A stretch of 18,790 nt of DNA from assembly GCF_035653575.1 (NCBI RefSeq), contig NZ_DASRBQ010000018.1, positions 1 to 18,790 on the forward strand. Direction: 5' to 3'. The position numbers and the translations under genes were made by a program. The notes below the pieces were generated by a model, which had not been told where the DNA came from, ran no database searches, and worked only from the letters and a program-made list of their open reading frames with translations. Below are positions 7,688 to 15,215 of the stretch, piece by piece. Source of the stretch: Actinocrinis sp035653575. GTDB taxonomy: Bacteria; Actinomycetota; Actinomycetes; Streptomycetales; Catenulisporaceae. Every line of letters starts with the position of its first letter. Positions within the stretch are counted from its first letter, which is position 1.

Positions 7688-7759
7688 GTGGCCGCTCCTC
7701 AGTCAGTCGAGCCGTCCGCTCGGTCGTTTACGCGATTCTCGCACTTCACCGGCCGGCCG

Positions 7760-8851
7760 TCAGGAACGCGCCGGGACCAGCGCGGCTCCGGCGCTCGCCA
7801 GCGAGACCAGGCGCGAGGTCGCGCGCAGATACTTCTTGCGGTACCCGCCGGCCAGCAGCTGGGGGGTGAAGAGCCGGTCAACCGGCACGCCTGAGGCGAG
7901 AACCGGGATCGAACGATCGTACAGCCGGTCCACCAGCACCACGAGCCGCAGCGCCGCGTTCTGGTCGTCGATCGGCCGCAGTCCGCGCAGCGCTGCCGCC
8001 TCGACTCCGTCGAGCAGTGCGCCGTAGCGGCTCGGATGCAGGGTCCCGAGATGGTCGGTCAGTTCGCCGAAGTCGTCCACGACCCGCCCGGGCTCGTCAG
8101 CGTCCAGGAACGCCGCGATGTCCGCCTCGCTCGCGGGAGCGGGCGCCGCGGCGGCCTCGCGCCTGCGGTAGTCGCGGCCCTCGATGCGCAGCGTGACGAA
8201 ACGCGCGGCCAGGCCCTGGATCTCGCGCAGGAAGTCAGCCGCGGCGAACCGGCCCTCGCCGAGCCGGTCCGGCAGCGTGTTCGACGTCGCCGCGAGCCGC
8301 ACTCCCGCCTCGGCCAGCCGGGTGAGCAGGGTGCTGATGAGCACCGTGTCACCGGGGTCATCGAGTTCGAACTCGTCGATGCACACCAGTTCCCGGGTGG
8401 CCAGACGCGCGACGCAGGCGGCGAAGCCGAGCGCGCCGACCAGATTCGTGTACTCCACGAACGTGCCGTACGACTTCTGCCCCTCCGTCGCATGCCACAG
8501 CGACGCCAGCAGGTGCGTCTTGCCGACGCCGTAACCGCCGTCGAGGTAGACCCCGGCCTTCCCTTCGAATGCCGCGAAGCCGCCGTTAGGCGAACCGGCA
8601 CCCCTTCCCAGCAGGCGCCGGGCCGAGAATCGCGGTGTGCGCCGCTCGTCTCCGGGCCGTTCGGCCGCTGCCGCGAGGAGGTCGCGCGCAGCACTCTGCG
8701 ATGGCTCGTTGGGATCGGGTACATAGGTGTCGAAGCGTGCGGATGCGAAGCGCGGCGGCGGCACGAGTTCCGCGAGCAGCCGCTCGGGCGTGACCGTCGG
8801 AACACGCCCGGCAAGGCGCCCCGGTATCTGCGTGCTTAAGATCACCGTCAC
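7760..8851 (-). CDS. zapE: ZapE/AFG1-like AAA-type ATPase
   Basis: The 363-residue protein belongs to the AFG1/ZapE family of P-loop ATPases, linked in Escherichia coli to cell division and in mitochondria to protein quality control; its actinobacterial role is not settled. It has Walker A GGYGVGKT (105-112), Walker B LVCIDEFE (155-162) and the sensor segment AATSNT (187-192), with the family block ELVPPPRFASARFDTYVPDPNEPSQ near the N-terminus. The GTG start has no good ribosome-binding site; a TACGAT hexamer lies six bases before it, suggesting a leaderless transcript. Codon 5 is TTA, rare in such genomes. ppk2 follows on the same strand. Confidence 0.88.
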   Translation of the reverse strand: MTVILSTQIPGRLAGRVPTVTPERLLAELVPPPRFASARFDTYVPDPNEPSQSAARDLLAAAAERPGDERRTPRFSARRLLGRGAGSPNGGFAAFEGKAGVYLDGGYGVGKTHLLASLWHATEGQKSYGTFVEYTNLVGALGFAACVARLATRELVCIDEFELDDPGDTVLISTLLTRLAEAGVRLAATSNTLPDRLGEGRFAAADFLREIQGLAARFVTLRIEGRDYRRREAAAAPAPASEADIAAFLDADEPGRVVDDFGELTDHLGTLHPSRYGALLDGVEAAALRGLRPIDDQNAALRLVVLVDRLYDRSIPVLASGVPVDRLFTPQLLAGGYRKKYLRATSRLVSLASAGAALVPARS

Positions 8852-8857
8852 CTCACG

Positions 8858-8863
8858 ATCGTA
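8858..8863 (-). promoter_or_regulatory. -10 hexamer of zapE (leaderless layout)
   Basis: On the minus strand TACGAT fits the TANNNT consensus and is followed by exactly six bases and the GTG start, so transcription would begin at or next to the start codon. No convincing -35 was seen. Confidence 0.5.
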
Positions 8864-8945
8864 TTTCCGCCATGACGGCGAACCCGGCCGCCGGCGGCGT
8901 GACCTTCCTCTCCCCCGGGCACATCTGCGCAGGTCAACGGTAGCC

Positions 8946-8961
8946 TGTGAGCGATATCACG
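8946..8961. promoter_or_regulatory. Crp/Fnr-like palindrome between zapE and the RibD-C gene
   Basis: TGTGA-GCGATA-TCACG matches the TGTGA-N6-TCACA operator of Crp-family regulators at nine of ten fixed positions. It lies about 95 bases from both divergent starts. One such near-match can occur by chance in a window this long. Confidence 0.4.
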
Positions 8962-9043
8962 GCCTGAGCACGACCCGCTCGCACGCCGTGCGGCCCGCTC
9001 CCACCGGGCTCCCGGTACGGCTGCGATAGCGGCGCGGCTGTGT

Positions 9044-9049
9044 CACGCT
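9044..9049 (+). promoter_or_regulatory. Weak -10 hexamer of the RibD-C gene
   Basis: CACGCT, a one-mismatch TANNNT, is followed by exactly six bases and the GTG at 9056. No ribosome-binding site is visible, so a leaderless start is plausible; weaker than the other examples. Confidence 0.3.
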
Positions 9050-9055
9050 GACGAT

Positions 9056-9808
9056 GTGCGCCAACTGATTCCGCGACCCAACCGAGACGTCGAACCCGAT
9101 CTGGCCGTGGTGTACGCGTACCCCGGTCACACCCGCCGCTGGGTCCGGGCGAACATGGTGGCCTCCGCGGACGGGGCGGCGCAGGCGGAAGGCAAGTCCG
9201 GCGGACTGTCCGGAGAGGCGGACAAGAAGGTCTTCCGTGCGCTGCGCGGCCTGGCCGACGTGATCCTCGTCGGGGCGACCACGGTCCGCACCGAGGGATA
9301 CCGTCAGCCCGCGACGCCGCGTGAACAGTACGCGCGCCTGCGCGAGGCCGCCGGCCAGGCCCCGGCCGCCGCGATCGCCGTGATCAGCGCGAGCCTCGAG
9401 CTCGACTTCGACGCGCCGCTCTACCGCGAGGCGGCGGTCCCCACGATCACCATCACGGTCAGCGACGCACCCCCGGATCGCCTGGCCGTGGCGCAGGAGG
9501 CCGGCGAGGTGCTGATCGCGGGCACCGGCCGCGCCGACGTGCGGTTCGCCATCGACCGGCTGGCGGCGTCCGGCCGCGGCCGGATCCTGTGCGAGGGCGG
9601 CCCGCATCTGCTCGCCGAAGTGGCCCGCGTCGGCCGCTTGGACGAACTCTGTCTCGCCCTTTCGCCGCAACTGCTGGCCGGCCACGCGATGCGCATCCTC
9701 GACGGCCCGCCGCTCGAACCGCCCCTCCCGCTGACCCTGCACACGCTACTGGCGGAGGACGGATTCCTGTTCACCCGCCACCTCGTCACCAATCGCGCCA
9801 CGCCCTGA
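9056..9808 (+). CDS. RibD C-terminal-domain pyrimidine reductase family protein
   Basis: The 250-residue protein is a single RibD-C (dihydrofolate-reductase-like) domain, the fold that reduces the ribosyl-aminopyrimidine in riboflavin synthesis using NAD(P)H. Marks are RANMVASADGAAQ (31-43), a GLSGEADKKVFRALRGLADVILVGATTVR block (51-78, quoted here by position) and the nucleotide-binding CEGGPHLLAE (179-188). It lacks the deaminase domain of full RibD and no other riboflavin gene is nearby, so the substrate may differ; such stand-alone proteins are common in actinobacteria and mostly uncharacterised. The GTG at 9056 is the only sensible start, without a ribosome-binding site. It is divergent from zapE across 204 bases. 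Confidence 0.82.
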   Translation: MRQLIPRPNRDVEPDLAVVYAYPGHTRRWVRANMVASADGAAQAEGKSGGLSGEADKKVFRALRGLADVILVGATTVRTEGYRQPATPREQYARLREAAGQAPAAAIAVISASLELDFDAPLYREAAVPTITITVSDAPPDRLAVAQEAGEVLIAGTGRADVRFAIDRLAASGRGRILCEGGPHLLAEVARVGRLDELCLALSPQLLAGHAMRILDGPPLEPPLPLTLHTLLAEDGFLFTRHLVTNRATP

Positions 9809-9914
9809 CCGCGGCCGCCGCGACCAGCGCGGCGCATCCTCTGAGTTCCCTCTGAACCCCATTACCGTCCGCTTACCCCGCCACCCCGCGGCCCCGAGAG
9901 CCGCGCAGCGGCCT

Positions 9915-9920
9915 TACGCT
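9915..9920 (+). promoter_or_regulatory. -10 hexamer of msrB (leaderless layout)
   Basis: TACGCT fits TANNNT and is followed by six bases and the msrB ATG at 9927. There is no Shine-Dalgarno sequence in those six bases, so the transcript is probably leaderless. No clear -35 is visible. Confidence 0.55.
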
Positions 9921-9926
9921 CGAATC

Positions 9927-10334
9927 ATGACCTACGAGGTGACCAAGTCCGAGGACGAGTGGCGCGCCGAGCTCTCCCCGAAGGAGTTCCGCGTCCTGCG
10001 CCAAGCGGGCACGGAACCCGCCTTCACCGGCGAGTACACCGACACCGAGACGGTCGGCGTCTACAAGTGCCGCGCCTGCGGCAATGAGCTGTTCCGTTCG
10101 GACACCAAGTTCCACTCGCACTGCGGCTGGCCGTCGTTCTACGACCCGACCGACTCCAAGGCGGTCGAGCTGGTGGAGGACCGCTCCTTCGGAATGGTCC
10201 GCACCGAGGTGCGCTGCGCCCGCTGCGGCTCGCATCTCGGCCACGTCTTCGAGGGCGAGGGCTACCCGACCCCCACGGACCAGCGCTACTGCATCAACTC
10301 CATCAGCCTCACCCTCGAACCGGCCGAGGAGTAG
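9927..10334 (+). CDS. msrB: Peptide-methionine (R)-S-oxide reductase MsrB
   Basis: MsrB reduces methionine-R-sulfoxide in proteins and so repairs oxidative damage in the cytoplasm. The 135-residue protein is of normal family length. It has two CxxC zinc pairs (Cys48/Cys51 and Cys97/Cys100), the HCGWPSF block with Cys66 as probable resolving cysteine, and the catalytic Cys122 in RYCINS. The C-terminus is acidic. It starts at an ATG with no ribosome-binding site, six bases downstream of a -10 hexamer. The YjbR-family gene begins 13 bases after its stop, suggesting a two-gene operon. Identification is firm. Confidence 0.97.
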   Translation: MTYEVTKSEDEWRAELSPKEFRVLRQAGTEPAFTGEYTDTETVGVYKCRACGNELFRSDTKFHSHCGWPSFYDPTDSKAVELVEDRSFGMVRTEVRCARCGSHLGHVFEGEGYPTPTDQRYCINSISLTLEPAEE

Positions 10335-10347
10335 AAGGGCTCGGCCC

Positions 10348-10749
10348 ATGGCGACCTGGGAGGACGTGCGGCGCATCGCGCTCGCGTTGCCGGAGACGTT
10401 CGAGCGCACGACGCATGGCACGCTCGACTGGCGGGTGCGGGACAAGCGCGCCGACAAGAGCTTCGCCTGGGAACGACCGCTGCGCCGCGCCGACCTCGAT
10501 GCGTTGGGCGCCGCCGCGCCGCAGGGCCCGATTCTGGGCGTGCGGGTCCCGGATCTCGCCGCGAAAGAAGCGCTGCTGGCCTCGGATCCGGACGTCTGCT
10601 TCACGACGCCGCATTTCGACGGTCACGCCTCCGTCCTCGTGCGTCTCGGCCCGATCGACGTTGAGAATCTGCGCGAGCTGCTCATCGAGGCTTGGCTGTG
10701 CCGTGCGCCCAAGGACCTGGTCCAGGCCTACCTCGGCACGCCTCCCTGA
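10348..10749 (+). CDS. MmcQ/YjbR-family (DUF419-like) protein
   Basis: The 133-residue protein begins ATWEDVRRIALALPET and contains a WERPLR..D segment, GVRVPDLAAKEALLASDP and a C-terminal AWLCRAPKDLVQAYL, the pattern of the YjbR/MmcQ family. Members have a CyaY-like fold and are often labelled DNA-binding, but a cellular role is not established. AAGGG (10335-10339) lies eight bases before the ATG, which supports this start; the frame is open further upstream but only as a shadow of msrB. It follows msrB by 13 bases and is closed by a GC-rich hairpin directly after its stop. Confidence 0.82.
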   Translation: MATWEDVRRIALALPETFERTTHGTLDWRVRDKRADKSFAWERPLRRADLDALGAAAPQGPILGVRVPDLAAKEALLASDPDVCFTTPHFDGHASVLVRLGPIDVENLRELLIEAWLCRAPKDLVQAYLGTPP

Positions 10750-10774
10750 CGCCGGGCTCGCCGCGGCCCCGGCG
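10750..10774 (+). terminator. Hairpin terminator after the msrB - YjbR operon
   Basis: CGCCGGG (10750-10756) pairs perfectly with CCCGGCG (10768-10774) around an 11-base loop, directly after the stop codon, followed by CTTTCC. The short T-stretch makes it a fair intrinsic terminator for a high-GC genome. The remaining gap to ureAB (10775-10959) shows no clear promoter hexamers or structure. Confidence 0.5.
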
Positions 10775-10959
10775 CTTTCCAGATCGGCAGGCGCGGCCGC
10801 GAAACGCGCACAGCTTGATCAGGCGAGATCCTTTGCGGACCCGCCGGGGATGCGGTTGGCTGGATCGCAGCCGCCGTGGCGCGGGCGCGCTGGCCTCAGC
10901 CGTCCCGCCGCGCGGCCGTCAGTGCGACTTTGCGACTCGTCGTCCTCGCGGGAGCCCGG

Positions 10960-11718
10960 ATGCGCTTGACCCCCACGGAGCGGGACCGGCTGCTGCTGTT
11001 CGGCGCGGCGCAACTGGCTCGGGCCCGGCGCGCCCGCGGCCTGCTGCTGAACGTGCCGGAGGCGACCGCGCTGATCGCCGACACCGTGTGCGAGGCCGCG
11101 CGGGACGGCTTGCGGCTGGCCGAGGCGATCGAGGCGGGGCGCAGCGTGCTCTCGGCGGCCGAGGTGCTGCCCGGCGTCCCCGACATCGTCACCGAGGTGC
11201 AGGTCGAGGCGGTATTCGAGGACGGCACGCGGCTGGCCGTGATCTCCGAGCCGTTTCGCGGCGCCTCGCTCGGCGGGCGGGCGCCGGGCGCGATCCTGCC
11301 GCGCGAGGACCGGGACGACGCGCGAACCGCCTCCTGGGACGCGGCGGCTGGCCAACGCCCGCCGGTGACGAGCTTGCCGGTCCGCAACACCGGCGCCGTG
11401 CCGATCTCGGTGACCAGCCACTTCCACTTCTTCGAGGTGAACCGGCGGCTGGCGTTCGACCGAGCCGCCGCGTACGGGCTACGGCTCGACATCCCGGCCG
11501 GTTCGTCCACGCGGTTCGAACCGGGCGCGGTCGTCGAGGTGGCGCTCGTGCCGATCGGCGGGGCGCGCATCGCGATCGGTTTCTCCGGGCTGGTCGACGG
11601 TCCGCTCGATGCTCCGGGCGCGCGCGAGGCGGCACTCGACCGGGCACGAGCCGAGGGATACGCGATGGAATTCGAGCCGCACATCGCCGCCGAGGAACCG
11701 AAGGACGGCGCGCGATGA
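10960..11718 (+). CDS. ureAB: Fused urease gamma-beta subunit (UreAB)
   Basis: One 252-residue protein joins the urease gamma (residues 1-100) and beta (about 108-240) subunits, as Helicobacter UreA does. The gamma part begins MRLTPTERDRLLLF, as gamma subunits normally do, which fixes the ATG at 10960 (GGAG at 10951-10954). It continues with NVPEATALIADTVCEAARDG and a VQVEAVFEDGTRL end. The beta part has SHFHFFEVNRRLAFDR, close to the usual SHYHFFEVN, and GLRLDIPAGSSTRFEPG. The linker has a non-standard GRAPGAILPRED join. It overlaps ureC by ATGA, so the complex is likely made stoichiometrically. It may not be a true urea hydrolase; see ureC. Confidence 0.9.
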   Translation: MRLTPTERDRLLLFGAAQLARARRARGLLLNVPEATALIADTVCEAARDGLRLAEAIEAGRSVLSAAEVLPGVPDIVTEVQVEAVFEDGTRLAVISEPFRGASLGGRAPGAILPREDRDDARTASWDAAAGQRPPVTSLPVRNTGAVPISVTSHFHFFEVNRRLAFDRAAAYGLRLDIPAGSSTRFEPGAVVEVALVPIGGARIAIGFSGLVDGPLDAPGAREAALDRARAEGYAMEFEPHIAAEEPKDGAR

Positions 11719-13412
11719 GCAAGCTCGAGCCACACGACTACGTGTCCGTACACGGCGCGCGCAAGGGTGACCGCATCCGCCTCGGCGACACGAACCTGAT
11801 CATCGAGGTCGAAGATGACGCGCAGGAACCCGGTTCCGAGTTCCTGGCCGGATTCGGCAAGACCGCCCGCGACGGCCTGCACCTCAAGGCCGCTTCGGTC
11901 GCCGATACCTGTGACCTCGTCATCAGCAATGTCGTGGTCATCGACGCGGCGCTCGGCATCCGCAAGGTCTCGATCGGCATTCGCGGCGGCCGGATCCACG
12001 CGATCGGGCGGGCCGGGAATCCGGACACCCTCGACGGCGTCGACGTGGTGGTCGGCACCGGGACCGCGATCGTGTCCGGCGAGGGCCTCATCGCGACCGC
12101 CGGAGCGATCGACACGCACGTGCACCTGCTCTCGCCCCGCATCATGGAGGCCTCACTGGCCTCCGGCGTGACCACGATCATCGGGCAGGAGTTCGGGCCG
12201 GTCTGGGGTGTCGGGGTCAACTCGCCGTGGGCGCTGCGGCACGCGTTCAATGCCTTCGACGCCTGGCCGGTCAACATCGGGTTCCTCGCCCGCGGCTCCT
12301 CCTCCGACCCGGCCCCGCTGATCGAGGCGCTGGCCGAGGGCGGCGCGTCCGGGTTCAAGGTGCACGAGGACATGGGTGCGCACGCCCGCGCCCTCGACAC
12401 CGCGCTGCGTGTGGCTGAGGACTTCGATGTGCAGGTCGCCGTGCACACGGACGGACTGAACGAGGCGTTGAGCGTCGAGGACACGCTGTCCGTGTTGGAG
12501 GGGCGGACCATTCACGCGTTCCACATCGAAGGCTGCGGAGGCGGGCACGTGCCGAACGTGTTGCGGCTGGCCGGCGAGCCGAACATCATCGGCTCCTCGA
12601 CCAATCCGACGCTGCCGTTCGGCCGGGACGCGCTCGGCGAGCACTTCGGCATGATCGTCTCAGCACACGGACTCAAGACGGACCTGCCCGGGGACGCCGC
12701 ACTCGCCCGCGACCGGATCCGCGCCGGGACCATGGGCGCGGAGGATGTGCTGCACGATCTGGGCGTCATCCCGATCACCTCCTCCGACGCACAGGGCATG
12801 GGCCGCGCCGGGGAGACGGTCCGGCGCACCTTCGCGGTCGCGGACAAGATGAAGACGGAACGCGGCGCCGAGACTGCTGACTTGAACGGCGCGGCACACG
12901 ACAACGACCGCGTTCTGCGCTACATCGCCAAGCTGACGGTCAATCCGGCGATCGCCCACGGCCTTGCGCACGAGATCGGCACGCTCGAAGTCGGCAAGCT
13001 CGCGGACATCGTGCTGTGGAACCCGTCCTCGTTCGCCGCCAAGCCGTACCTCGTGCTCAAAGCCGGTTTCCCGGCGTACGGCGTGGTCGGCGACCCGAAC
13101 GCGTCCACCGATCGCTGCGAGCCGCTGGTGTACGGACCGCAGTTCGGCGGGCACGGCGCGACCGCGGCAGACCTCTCCGTCGCGTTCGTGGCAGGCGCCG
13201 CCGTGCAGGCCGCAGACGATCGGACGCCGACGCGCCGGCGCAGGGTCGCGGTCCGGGGCACCCGCGGCATCGGTCCCGGCGCCATGGTCCGCAACAGCCG
13301 CACCGGCGCGGTCCGCGTCGATCCGGCCACCGGCCGGGTCACCCTCGACGGCGCGCCGATCGAATCAGCCCCCGCAGACTCCGTCCCCCTCTCCCGCCTC
13401 TACTTCCTGTAG
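11715..13412 (+). CDS. ureC: Urease-like alpha subunit (UreC), divergent active-site flap
   Basis: The 565-residue protein is a full-length urease alpha subunit, a nickel amidohydrolase. Aligned by eye and from memory with Klebsiella UreC, all metal ligands are present: His135 and His137 (DTHVH), Lys215 to be carbamylated (GFKVHED), His244, His270 and Asp358 (SSDAQ). Catalytic flap His318 and Arg334 (RDRIR) are also kept. Differences are marked: the flap cysteine is Ala317 (SAHG in place of the usual CHH), the residue after the catalytic His is Gly, the cavity loop GGGTGPA..GT.ATTCTPG is replaced by a shorter GQEFGPVWGVGVNSPW (157-172), and the alanine in SSDSQAMGR is Gly361. No ureDEFG genes adjoin it. 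It may hydrolyse urea or a larger urea-like substrate. Confidence 0.88.
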   Translation: MSKLEPHDYVSVHGARKGDRIRLGDTNLIIEVEDDAQEPGSEFLAGFGKTARDGLHLKAASVADTCDLVISNVVVIDAALGIRKVSIGIRGGRIHAIGRAGNPDTLDGVDVVVGTGTAIVSGEGLIATAGAIDTHVHLLSPRIMEASLASGVTTIIGQEFGPVWGVGVNSPWALRHAFNAFDAWPVNIGFLARGSSSDPAPLIEALAEGGASGFKVHEDMGAHARALDTALRVAEDFDVQVAVHTDGLNEALSVEDTLSVLEGRTIHAFHIEGCGGGHVPNVLRLAGEPNIIGSSTNPTLPFGRDALGEHFGMIVSAHGLKTDLPGDAALARDRIRAGTMGAEDVLHDLGVIPITSSDAQGMGRAGETVRRTFAVADKMKTERGAETADLNGAAHDNDRVLRYIAKLTVNPAIAHGLAHEIGTLEVGKLADIVLWNPSSFAAKPYLVLKAGFPAYGVVGDPNASTDRCEPLVYGPQFGGHGATAADLSVAFVAGAAVQAADDRTPTRRRRVAVRGTRGIGPGAMVRNSRTGAVRVDPATGRVTLDGAPIESAPADSVPLSRLYFL

Positions 13413-13427
13413 GAGCCACGCCGCGCC

Positions 13428-14477
13428 ATGACCACGCCCGCAGAGCACGGATACGCCATGCCGGCCGAATGGCAGCCGCACGAACGCACCTGGATGGCCT
13501 GGCCGACCGAGGGCTACACGCTCGGCGACGACCCGGACGAGGCGTATCAGGCGTGGTCGCAGGTCGCCAACACGATCGCCCGCTACGAGCCGCTGACCAT
13601 GGTGGTCGACCCGGCCGAAACCGCGACGGCCTCGGCCCGCCGCTGGCTCGACCCCGCGGTGACACTCGTCGAGCGGCCGCTGGACGACGCCTGGATGCGC
13701 GACATCGGCCCGACCTTCCTGACCCGCCCCGCGAGCGGCGCCAAGCAGGCCGGTCTCGCCGCTGCGGACTGGATCTTCAACGGCTGGGGCGCGCAGTCCT
13801 GGGCCAGCTGGGACAAGGACGCCGAGATCGCCGAGACCGTCGCGGAACTGGCCGGGGCCAGGCGCTTCGCCTCGCCGATGGTCAACGAGGGCGGCGGCAT
13901 TCACGTGGACGGCGCCGGCACGGTGCTGGTCACCGAGACGGTGCAGCTCGATCCGGGCCGCAACCCGGGCTGGACGCGCGAGCAGGTCGAGGCGCAGCTG
14001 CGCGGATTCCTCGGTGCGTGGAAGGTGATCTGGCTGCCCCGCGGCCTGACCCGCGACTACGGCGAGTTCGGTACGCGCGGGCACGTCGACATCGTCGCGG
14101 CGTTCGTTAAGCCGGGAGTCGTCGTGGTGCACACGCAGCCGGACCCGGCGCATCCGGATCACGAGGTCTGCAAGGAGAACGCCGCGATCCTGCGCGCCGC
14201 CACCGACGCGCAGGGCCGCCGCCTGGAAGTCGTCGAACTCCCCGCACCGACGGTGCTCGAAGAGGACGGCGAACCGGTCGACTACTCCTACGTCAACCAC
14301 TACCTGGCCAACGGCCTCGCCCTGATGTGCGGATTCGACGATCCGCGCGACGAGCAAGCCGCCGAGATCTTCGCCAAGCTGCTGCCGGACCGCAAGATCG
14401 AGTTCGTCGACGCGCGGCCGATCTTCGCCCGCGGCGGCGGCATCCACTGCATCACCCAGCAGCAGCCCCGCGTCTGA
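13428..14477 (+). CDS. aguA: Agmatine deiminase (AguA)
   Basis: The enzyme would convert agmatine to N-carbamoylputrescine and ammonia in the cytoplasm. The 349-residue protein is of the peptidyl-arginine-deiminase-like fold with the guanidine-binding and catalytic blocks in order: WMRDIGPTF (Asp92), NEGGGIHVDG (Glu154), GHVD (His219, Asp221) and the C-terminal GGGIHCITQQQP with catalytic Cys341. That last block is the AguA form. AGGAG (13411-13415) is 12 bases from the ATG, slightly long, and only 15 bases separate it from ureC, so the three genes form one operon. A separate carbamoylputrescine amidase (AguB) gene, the usual partner, is not in the window. A hairpin follows the stop. Confidence 0.92.
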   Translation: MTTPAEHGYAMPAEWQPHERTWMAWPTEGYTLGDDPDEAYQAWSQVANTIARYEPLTMVVDPAETATASARRWLDPAVTLVERPLDDAWMRDIGPTFLTRPASGAKQAGLAAADWIFNGWGAQSWASWDKDAEIAETVAELAGARRFASPMVNEGGGIHVDGAGTVLVTETVQLDPGRNPGWTREQVEAQLRGFLGAWKVIWLPRGLTRDYGEFGTRGHVDIVAAFVKPGVVVVHTQPDPAHPDHEVCKENAAILRAATDAQGRRLEVVELPAPTVLEEDGEPVDYSYVNHYLANGLALMCGFDDPRDEQAAEIFAKLLPDRKIEFVDARPIFARGGGIHCITQQQPRV

Positions 14478-14499
14478 CGCGGCATCGGCTTCAGCCGCG
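14478..14499. terminator. Hairpin between convergent aguA and chdC
   Basis: CGCGGC (14478-14483) pairs with GCCGCG (14494-14499) around a 10-base loop, starting directly after the aguA stop and nine bases from the chdC stop. It may end both transcripts, though there are no T-runs. Confidence 0.4.
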
Positions 14500-14507
14500 C
14501 CACGCCA

Positions 14508-15215
14508 CTACGGCAACGCGTCCACGATCTCCGCCACCGACCGCCGCCGCCCGGTGTAGAAGGGCACTTCTTCACGCACGTGCCGCCGGGTCTCCGAGCC
14601 GCGCAGGTGCCGCATCAGGTCCACGATGCGGTGCAGTTCGTCGGCCTCGAAGGCGAGGATCCACTCGTAGTCGCCGAGCGCGAACGACGGGACCGTATTG
14701 GCGCGCACGTCGGGGTACTCGCGCGACATCATGCCGTGCTCGGCCAGCAGACGGCGGCGCTCCTCGTCGGGCAGCAGGTACCACTCGTACCCGCGCACGA
14801 AGGGGTAGACCGCGATCCACGCGCGAGGCTGCTCGCCGGCCAGGTAGGCCGGGATGTGGCTCTTGTTGAACTCGGCGGGGCGGTGCACCGCCATGTTCGA
14901 CCACACCGGCTCACAGGCCCGGCCGAGCCCGGTCTTGCGGAAGCGCGAGTACGCCTCTTGCAGGGCTTCGGCGGTCTCGGCGTGCCACCAGATCATCAGG
15001 TCGGCGTCCGCGCGCAGGCCGGAGATCTCGTAGGTGCCGCGCACGACGACGTCCTTCTCGGCGAGGTCGGCGTAGAGCTCGTCGACCTCCTGCGCGAAGG
15101 CGCCCCGGCTGTCCTCCGGCAGCTGCTTGGTCACGCGGAAGACGGACCACGCCGTGTAGCGGATCACCTCGTTCAGCTCGCGGGCCTTGCGGCTGATCGG
15201 CGTGGTCTCGGTCAT
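14508..15215 (-). CDS. chdC: Coproheme decarboxylase ChdC (formerly HemQ)
   Basis: ChdC catalyses the last step of the coproporphyrin-dependent haem pathway, oxidative decarboxylation of coproheme to haem b with hydrogen peroxide. The 235-residue protein has His120 (FNKSHIPAYL), the catalytic Tyr137 (VYPFVRGYEWYLL) and the proximal His160 (AEHGMMSREYPDVRANT). As I recall, these correspond with a constant offset of two to His118, Tyr135 and His158 of the Corynebacterium diphtheriae enzyme. The C-terminal RHVREEVPFYTGRR is typical of actinobacteria. A GGAAGAG stretch precedes the ATG, which overlaps the stop of the upstream oxidase gene by four bases. It is the last gene of the haem operon. Confidence 0.95.
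   Translation of the reverse strand: MTETTPISRKARELNEVIRYTAWSVFRVTKQLPEDSRGAFAQEVDELYADLAEKDVVVRGTYEISGLRADADLMIWWHAETAEALQEAYSRFRKTGLGRACEPVWSNMAVHRPAEFNKSHIPAYLAGEQPRAWIAVYPFVRGYEWYLLPDEERRRLLAEHGMMSREYPDVRANTVPSFALGDYEWILAFEADELHRIVDLMRHLRGSETRRHVREEVPFYTGRRRSVAEIVDALP

Noticed and set aside
6681..8027. 448-codon plus-strand frame opposite ppk2 and zapE
   Set aside because: Ser/Ala-rich shadow frame without motifs, spanning two clear minus-strand genes.
10692..13412. 906-codon frame on the plus strand containing ureC
   Set aside because: The part before 11715 overlaps ureAB in another frame and is Arg/Gly/Ala-rich; the ATG at 11715 gives a normal-length UreC.
11715..13412. UreC as an inactive pseudo-enzyme
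   Set aside because: All nickel ligands, the catalytic histidine and the conserved arginine are kept and the frame is intact, so loss of function is not supported.
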